In this document: piece after piece, positions 23,278 to 27,694 of the stretch
Layout: every line of letters starts with the position of its first letter
Position numbering within the stretch: position 1 is the first letter of the stretch
DNA from: Oxalobacteraceae bacterium UBA6018
Lineage (GTDB): Bacteria; Pseudomonadota; Gammaproteobacteria; Burkholderiales; Burkholderiaceae_D
Assembly (NCBI GenBank): GCA_002428015.1
Contig: DIZW01000104.1
Coordinates: 555 to 28,248, forward strand
Reading direction: 5' to 3'
DNA: 27,694 nucleotides
Made by a program: the position numbers and the translations under genes
Notes under the pieces: model-generated
What the model saw: only the letters and a program-made list of their open reading frames with translations
Database searches by the model: none
Told to the model about the DNA's origin: nothing

Positions 23278-24870
23278 ATGACCATGAACGCCAGCCGCCG
23301 CCACCTCCTCGCCGGAAGTGCCGCCTATTTGCTCTTGTCCACCAACAAGGCATGGGCCCGGCCCGGCATCGCCACCCTGCTCAAGGGCGGCCTGATCAAC
23401 GTGCGCGATTTCGGCGCCAGGGGCGACGGCGTGAGCATCGACTCGCCGGCAATCGACCGCGCCATCGACGCCGCCGCGGCTCAGGGCGGCGGCACGGTGT
23501 TCTTCCCCGCCGGCACCTACGCCAGCTACACCATCCACCTCAAGAGCCACGTCACGCTCTACCTGGACCAGGGCGCCACCCTGCTGGCCGCCTCCGTGCC
23601 GCTGGAAGGCACCACCCGCGGCGGCTACGACATGGCCGAACCGCAGGACCCGCTGATCGCGCCCTTCCAGGACTACGGCCACAACCACTGGAAGAACAGC
23701 CTGATCTACGGCGAGGGCCTGCACGACATCGCCATCCTGGGCGAAGGCCTTATCTGGGGCCGGGGCCTGAGCCGCGGCCATCCCGACGCCGACCTGCCGC
23801 GCGCCGAACTGCCTGGCGTGGGCTGCAAGGCGATCGCCCTGAAGAACTGCCACAACGTGCAGCTGCGCGACTTCTCGGTGCTGCAGGGCGGCTGGTTCGC
23901 GCTGCTGGCCACGGGCGTGGACAACCTGACGATCGACAATCTCACCATCGACACCAACCGCGACGGGCTCGACATCGACTGCTGCAAGAATGTGCGCGTG
24001 CACAACTGCACCATCAACTCGCCCTGGGACGACGCGATCGTGCCGAAGTCCTCGTTCGCGCTCGGCTATGCGCGCGTCACCGAGAACGTGACGATCTCGG
24101 ACTGCAACGTGAGCGGCAGCTACGAGATCGGTTCCGTGATCGACGGCACGTTCAAGCCGATCACCGACCGCCGCGTCTGGCGCCTGGGCCGCATCAAGTG
24201 CGGCACCGAATCGAACGGAGGCTTCAAGAACATCACCGTGACCAATTGCGTGTTCGACAAATGCTGGGGCCTGGCGCTGGAAACGGTGGACGGCGCCATC
24301 CTCGAGGACATCGCGATCAGCAACATCACCATGCGCGACTGCGTCAGCGCGCCCCTGTTCCTGCGCCTGGGCCGGCGCATGCGCGGCCCCAGCCAGACCC
24401 CGGTCGGCGTGCTGCGGCGCGTGGTCATCGACAACATCACTTGCACCAGCCAGGCCCAGTTTCCGCTGGTGATCGCCGGCGTCGCCGGCCATCCGGTCCA
24501 GGACGTCAAGATCAGCAATGTGTTCTTCCAGCAGGCCGGCGGCGGCGACGCGGCCATGGCCGCCCTGCGCCCGCCCGCCAACGAGGAAAAGTATCCCGAT
24601 CCGAACATGTTCGGCGCCCTGCCGGCCAGCGGCGTGTTCGCGCGCCACGCCAGCAACATCGAACTGAGCCATATCGAGGTGAGCACCAGGGCGCCAGACG
24701 CCCGACCCGGCTTGTGGCTGCAGGATGTCAACGGCTTCGACGCCTCATTCCTGAAACTGCCCGCCGGCGCGCCGGTGGCGGCGCTCGACCGGGTGGCTGG
24801 CTTCCGCACCTTCGGCAGCCGCGCCGTGCCGGACAAGCGTTTCGACGCGGAAGTGTCGACCACGTTCTGA
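23278..24870 (+). CDS. GH28-like polygalacturonase family protein, Tat-exported
   Basis: A 530-residue parallel beta-helix protein. The N-terminus NASRRHLLAGSAAYLLLS is a twin-arginine signal (R7-R8). NVRDFGARGDGVSIDSPAIDRAI and GGGTVFFPAGTY are the pectate-lyase_3/GH28 opening. GH28-type acids appear as NRDGLD (D229, D232) and DD at 251-252, with RIK at 305-307. The GHG motif holding the catalytic-site His was not found at its expected place (SGSYEIGSV stands there). It may therefore be an exo-acting or rhamnogalacturonan-type relative, or act differently. The start at 23278 is chosen because the Tat motif follows at once. It is convergent with a TonB-dependent receptor, suggesting a pectin-type oligosaccharide locus. 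Confidence 0.85.
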   Translation: MTMNASRRHLLAGSAAYLLLSTNKAWARPGIATLLKGGLINVRDFGARGDGVSIDSPAIDRAIDAAAAQGGGTVFFPAGTYASYTIHLKSHVTLYLDQGATLLAASVPLEGTTRGGYDMAEPQDPLIAPFQDYGHNHWKNSLIYGEGLHDIAILGEGLIWGRGLSRGHPDADLPRAELPGVGCKAIALKNCHNVQLRDFSVLQGGWFALLATGVDNLTIDNLTIDTNRDGLDIDCCKNVRVHNCTINSPWDDAIVPKSSFALGYARVTENVTISDCNVSGSYEIGSVIDGTFKPITDRRVWRLGRIKCGTESNGGFKNITVTNCVFDKCWGLALETVDGAILEDIAISNITMRDCVSAPLFLRLGRRMRGPSQTPVGVLRRVVIDNITCTSQAQFPLVIAGVAGHPVQDVKISNVFFQQAGGGDAAMAALRPPANEEKYPDPNMFGALPASGVFARHASNIELSHIEVSTRAPDARPGLWLQDVNGFDASFLKLPAGAPVAALDRVAGFRTFGSRAVPDKRFDAEVSTTF

Positions 24871-24874
24871 CGAC

Positions 24875-24913
24875 AAAAAAAATGGCAAGCCCACGCGAAC
24901 ACGGGCTTGCCAT
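24875..24913 (-). terminator. Intrinsic terminator between convergent GH28-like and TonB receptor genes
   Basis: An 11-bp perfect stem, ATGGCAAGCCC (24882-24892) and GGGCTTGCCAT (24903-24913), has a 10-nt loop. Eight A residues (24875-24882) give a U-run when read on the minus strand. It therefore ends the receptor transcript and may also act weakly for the plus-strand gene. Confidence 0.9.
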
Positions 24914-24988
24914 CGAATGAAGCGCTGGCGGTCGATACTGCCGGCCGCCAGCGCACCAGAGGAGCGTTGCTGCGATGACCCGTCCAGC

Positions 24989-25073
24989 ACGGGTATCGCC
25001 TTGAAACGGGTACTGATGTAGAACGGGTACCGATTTAGTCCGTGTCGCGCCTTAGAACGAGTAGCGCATCTGC
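24989..25073. repeat. Degenerate 17-bp tandem repeat, five units
   Basis: Units of exactly 17 bp start at 24989, 25006, 25023, 25040 and 25057. The first three share ACGGGTA at the start; the fourth (CCGTGTC) and fifth (ACGAGTA) are weaker. The last units run into the 3' end of the receptor gene, whose final codons lie at 25052-25073. Confidence 0.6.
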
Positions 25074-27694
25074 GCCGTGTAACGCGGACCGGTCACGAAC
25101 CACGAGTGCGGCTTCTGGCCAGCGTGCTGGTCCATCAGCTGCTTGAACGTGGCGCTGTCCAGGTTCTGCGCTTCCAGGCCGATCGACAGCTTCTCGGTGA
25201 TCTTGTAGAACACCGAACCGTCCAGCTGGCCGTAGGCGGCCGCCCACAGCGGCAGGCCCCAGGCCAGGTTGGTGTTGCCGTAGGTCGGGCTGGCCGGATT
25301 GGTGTCGATGCCGTCCGTGCCGCGCGCGCCCCAGGTGTTGACCGCCTGCAGGTTCTTCGAACGCCAGTTGTACGACAGGCGGGCCGACAGCGGACCCTTG
25401 TCATACATCAGCGACAGGTTCGAGGTCTGGCGCGACAGGCCCTGCAGCGGCAGGTTGCCGAAGCTGCGCCCGTCGGTGTCGCAGCCGTTGATGTACAGGT
25501 TCAGGTTGGCCGCGCCGTCGCTGCTGCCCGTGCAGTAGGCCGAGAACACCGGGTTGTACAGCTTGCGCACGCTGTCGACGAAGGTGAAGCTGGCCTGCAC
25601 GCCGAAGCCCGACATCCAGCCCGGCAGCTTGTCGAAGTAGGTCTGCCCGGCCAGCTCGAAGCCGCGCGCAAAGCCTTTGGCCCCGTTCACCGGCGAGCTG
25701 ACGGAGAAGTTCTGCTGCTGGCCAGTGGTGTCCGTCGCCGAGTAGTTCGCCATCTGGTTGACGACGATGTCCTTGAGCTGCTTGTCGAACACGGCCAGGG
25801 TCAGCGAGCTGCCAGGCGCCGGGTACCATTCGGCCGTCAGGTCGATCTGGCGCGAGGTGGTCGGCTTGAGCATCGGATTGCCCGCCGCGGTGCCGGTCAG
25901 GCTCACGTTGTTGATCGTGATGGCCTTGGTCACCGGGTCGGTGCTGGTGGACACGCTTTCCGACAAGGTCGTGTAGCCCTGCATCTGCGAGAAATCCGGA
26001 CGCGACATGGCCGAGCCGATCGCCAGGCGGAACTGCAGCTTCTCGCTGACCTTCATGCGCAGGTTCAAGCTCGGCAGCACATTGCTGTACGAGTTCGTGT
26101 AGTCGTTGCCCACCGAGAAAGCGGCGATGTTCGGGATCGCCACCCCGCTCACCATGCTGCCCGGCGGTATCGTCGGCAGGTTCGGCTTGAACACCGTGTA
26201 GCCGTTCGCGGTCGAATCGGTCTTCACGTAACGCATGCCGAGGTTGCCGTCGATCGGGTACTTGAGATCGTCGAAGCCGAAGCGCAGCTGGGTGAAGAAG
26301 GACTTGGTCTTCTCGTGCACGTCGTTGACCTCGGCCGGATCGGTGCCGAAGGTGGCGCCGGCCCACGGGGTGCAGGTGCCCCAGCCTTGCGCCTTGGCCT
26401 GCTCGGCGCACAGGATGTCGTGATACTTGTGCAGGGCCTCGTAGGTGCCGGGGTAGCCGCGCGCCAGGCTGTCGTTCGGGAACACCACCGCAGGCACCGA
26501 CGACTTGCCGGCGAAGAAGTTCTCGAAGGTGTGGACGTTGGTCTCGTTGCCAAAGCGCGGGTCGCCCAGGTAGGCCACGTGCGGGATCTGCCAGCCCACC
26601 ATCCATGGCTGGGTCACGCCCTGCCAGTTGTAGCTTGGGTTGGAGTTATGCGTCATCGCCTCGCGGTCGGTCGCGCGCACGCCGAAGCGGATGTCGCGCA
26701 GGATCGGGTGGTCGAAGTCGTACTGGGCGTCGAGCTTCAAGGCCTTGCTGCCGGCCGTGCCGATGTCCAGGTGCTCCATGGTGTAGGCCCAATAGTAGTT
26801 ATTGGGGTTGGCCAGGAAGGCGCGGTCGGTGGCGTCGAAGACCAGCTTCGGCAGGTCGCCGGTCAGGTCCAGGCGCTGCTTGGGCATCTGCAGGCCGGTG
26901 GCCACGTCGGAATCGAAGCCGGCCGTCTTGGCGCGGATGCGTTGCAGGTCGGCCCGTACGCGCCATTGCTGGTTGACGCGCCACTCGGTATTCCAGGCGA
27001 TGTCGGTGGTGGTCGAATCGCGGTCGGCCACGCGCCGGTCCGGGTTGAAGTTGATGCCGCCGTGGCCGGGGTCGGACAGGGTGCCCGTCATCAGGGCACC
27101 GTTGGCGTCATAGGTCGCGTCATCCACCTGGATCGCATACGGCGTCGTGTGCTGCATCAGCAGCGCCTGCTCCGACCAGGTCATGTGGTACTTCGACTTG
27201 AAGTAGGTCAGCGAGCTGGTGATGTCGCGGTTGGGACGCCACTGGAAGGCCGCGTACTGGCCCTGGCGCTCGCGCTCGAATTCCATGGTGCGCCACAGCG
27301 CGCCTTTCGGAACCCACAGGGTCTTGCCCGGCTCGATGTTGGTGCGCGGATAGTAGGGGTCGATCTGGTAGGCGTCGGTGCGCGTGTTGCTCTGGGATTT
27401 GGCCAGGTCGATCAGCACGCCGAATTCGCCCAGGCCGGTGGTCCAGCGGTCCGACAGCAGCAGCGACTCCGACGGCTGGGCTTTGCCCTTGCGCAGGGTC
27501 GAATAGGTTTCCTGGCCCGACACGGCACCCTTGAAGCCCTTAAAGTCGAACGGCATCGCGGTGCGCAGGTTGACCAGGCCGCTGACGGCGCCCTCGATCT
27601 GCTCGGCCGAGGGGTTCTTGTACACGTCCACGCCGGCCATCAGCTCGGGCGGGACGTCTTCGAAGTTAAGCGAACGGCCGCCGTTGGCGGAGAA
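25052..27694 (-). CDS. TonB-dependent receptor (Caulobacter type), N-terminus beyond window
   Basis: 880 residues are visible and the frame is open to the right edge, so the signal peptide, TonB box and first part of the plug are missing. The visible start, FSANGGRSLNFEDVPPELMAGVDVYKNPSAEQIEGAVSGLVNLRTAMPFDF, is the second half of the plug domain. The rest is a 22-strand outer-membrane barrel ending in QMRYSF with the terminal aromatic residue. Length and plug motifs match the Caulobacter-type receptors (TIGR01782) that import plant oligosaccharides. Its 3' end faces the GH28-like gene, so pectin-derived sugars are the likely cargo by inference. An internal Met at 27640 is not the start. Confidence 0.95.
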   Translation of the reverse strand, partial: FSANGGRSLNFEDVPPELMAGVDVYKNPSAEQIEGAVSGLVNLRTAMPFDFKGFKGAVSGQETYSTLRKGKAQPSESLLLSDRWTTGLGEFGVLIDLAKSQSNTRTDAYQIDPYYPRTNIEPGKTLWVPKGALWRTMEFERERQGQYAAFQWRPNRDITSSLTYFKSKYHMTWSEQALLMQHTTPYAIQVDDATYDANGALMTGTLSDPGHGGINFNPDRRVADRDSTTTDIAWNTEWRVNQQWRVRADLQRIRAKTAGFDSDVATGLQMPKQRLDLTGDLPKLVFDATDRAFLANPNNYYWAYTMEHLDIGTAGSKALKLDAQYDFDHPILRDIRFGVRATDREAMTHNSNPSYNWQGVTQPWMVGWQIPHVAYLGDPRFGNETNVHTFENFFAGKSSVPAVVFPNDSLARGYPGTYEALHKYHDILCAEQAKAQGWGTCTPWAGATFGTDPAEVNDVHEKTKSFFTQLRFGFDDLKYPIDGNLGMRYVKTDSTANGYTVFKPNLPTIPPGSMVSGVAIPNIAAFSVGNDYTNSYSNVLPSLNLRMKVSEKLQFRLAIGSAMSRPDFSQMQGYTTLSESVSTSTDPVTKAITINNVSLTGTAAGNPMLKPTTSRQIDLTAEWYPAPGSSLTLAVFDKQLKDIVVNQMANYSATDTTGQQQNFSVSSPVNGAKGFARGFELAGQTYFDKLPGWMSGFGVQASFTFVDSVRKLYNPVFSAYCTGSSDGAANLNLYINGCDTDGRSFGNLPLQGLSRQTSNLSLMYDKGPLSARLSYNWRSKNLQAVNTWGARGTDGIDTNPASPTYGNTNLAWGLPLWAAAYGQLDGSVFYKITEKLSIGLEAQNLDSATFKQLMDQHAGQKPHSWFVTGPRYTAQMRYSF

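Noticed and set aside
23208..24920. 570-codon plus-strand frame overlapping the GH28-like gene
   Set aside because: The translation is Arg/Pro-rich with no fold signature. It is a GC-rich shadow of the beta-helix gene.

Overview
The window looks like chromosomal DNA from a high-GC betaproteobacterium of the Oxalobacteraceae (Massilia/Duganella/Telluria-like). This is an inference. It rests on the GC-rich coding style, a PEP-CTERM protein with a sigma-54-type promoter, a Caulobacter-type TonB-dependent receptor beside a pectin-type hydrolase, and a B-family (ba3-type) heme-copper oxidase cluster. No ribosomal RNA, complete tRNA, transposase, integrase or CRISPR array was seen.

Layout. 1-1692 is the 3' part of glmS, cut by the left edge. 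1939-5500 is an accessory-looking stretch. It holds a RibD_C/DHFR-like reductase, a two-gene minus-strand unit (GH24 lysozyme without a signal peptide, then a small exported protein, possibly an effector/immunity pair), a lipoprotein, and a degenerate 3' half of tRNA-Phe followed by an intrinsic terminator, which looks like an attachment-site scar. 5765-9095 holds a divergent pair: a membrane-anchored protein with two tandem SagB-type nitroreductase domains, and a cytochrome P450 with an altered I-helix motif. 9274-12278 has a HAD-IIA phosphatase, a PEP-CTERM protein with a good sigma-54 promoter, and a secreted esterase. 12279-12950 is mostly non-coding and carries GGGGTA-type repeats in both orientations.

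12951-15855 is a LysR regulator divergent from an aldo/keto reductase and an SDR, with two 15-bp dyads between them. 15917-21164 is a compact six-gene minus-strand operon: diheme cytochrome c, triheme cytochrome c, a small one-helix subunit, CuA subunit II, ba3-type subunit I and a second diheme cytochrome c. Together these carry seven CxxCH hemes feeding a terminal oxidase. 21397-22555 has an ArsR regulator (predicted leaderless, with its operator overlapping its promoter) coupled to an SRPBCC/AHSA1 protein, then a DUF1801 protein. 22657-23115 is an exported cupin. 23278-24870 is a Tat-exported GH28-like enzyme, convergent with a TonB-dependent receptor (25052 to the right edge); the two suggest a plant-polysaccharide uptake and degradation locus.

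Most functions are family-level assignments from motifs read by eye. No database search was possible.
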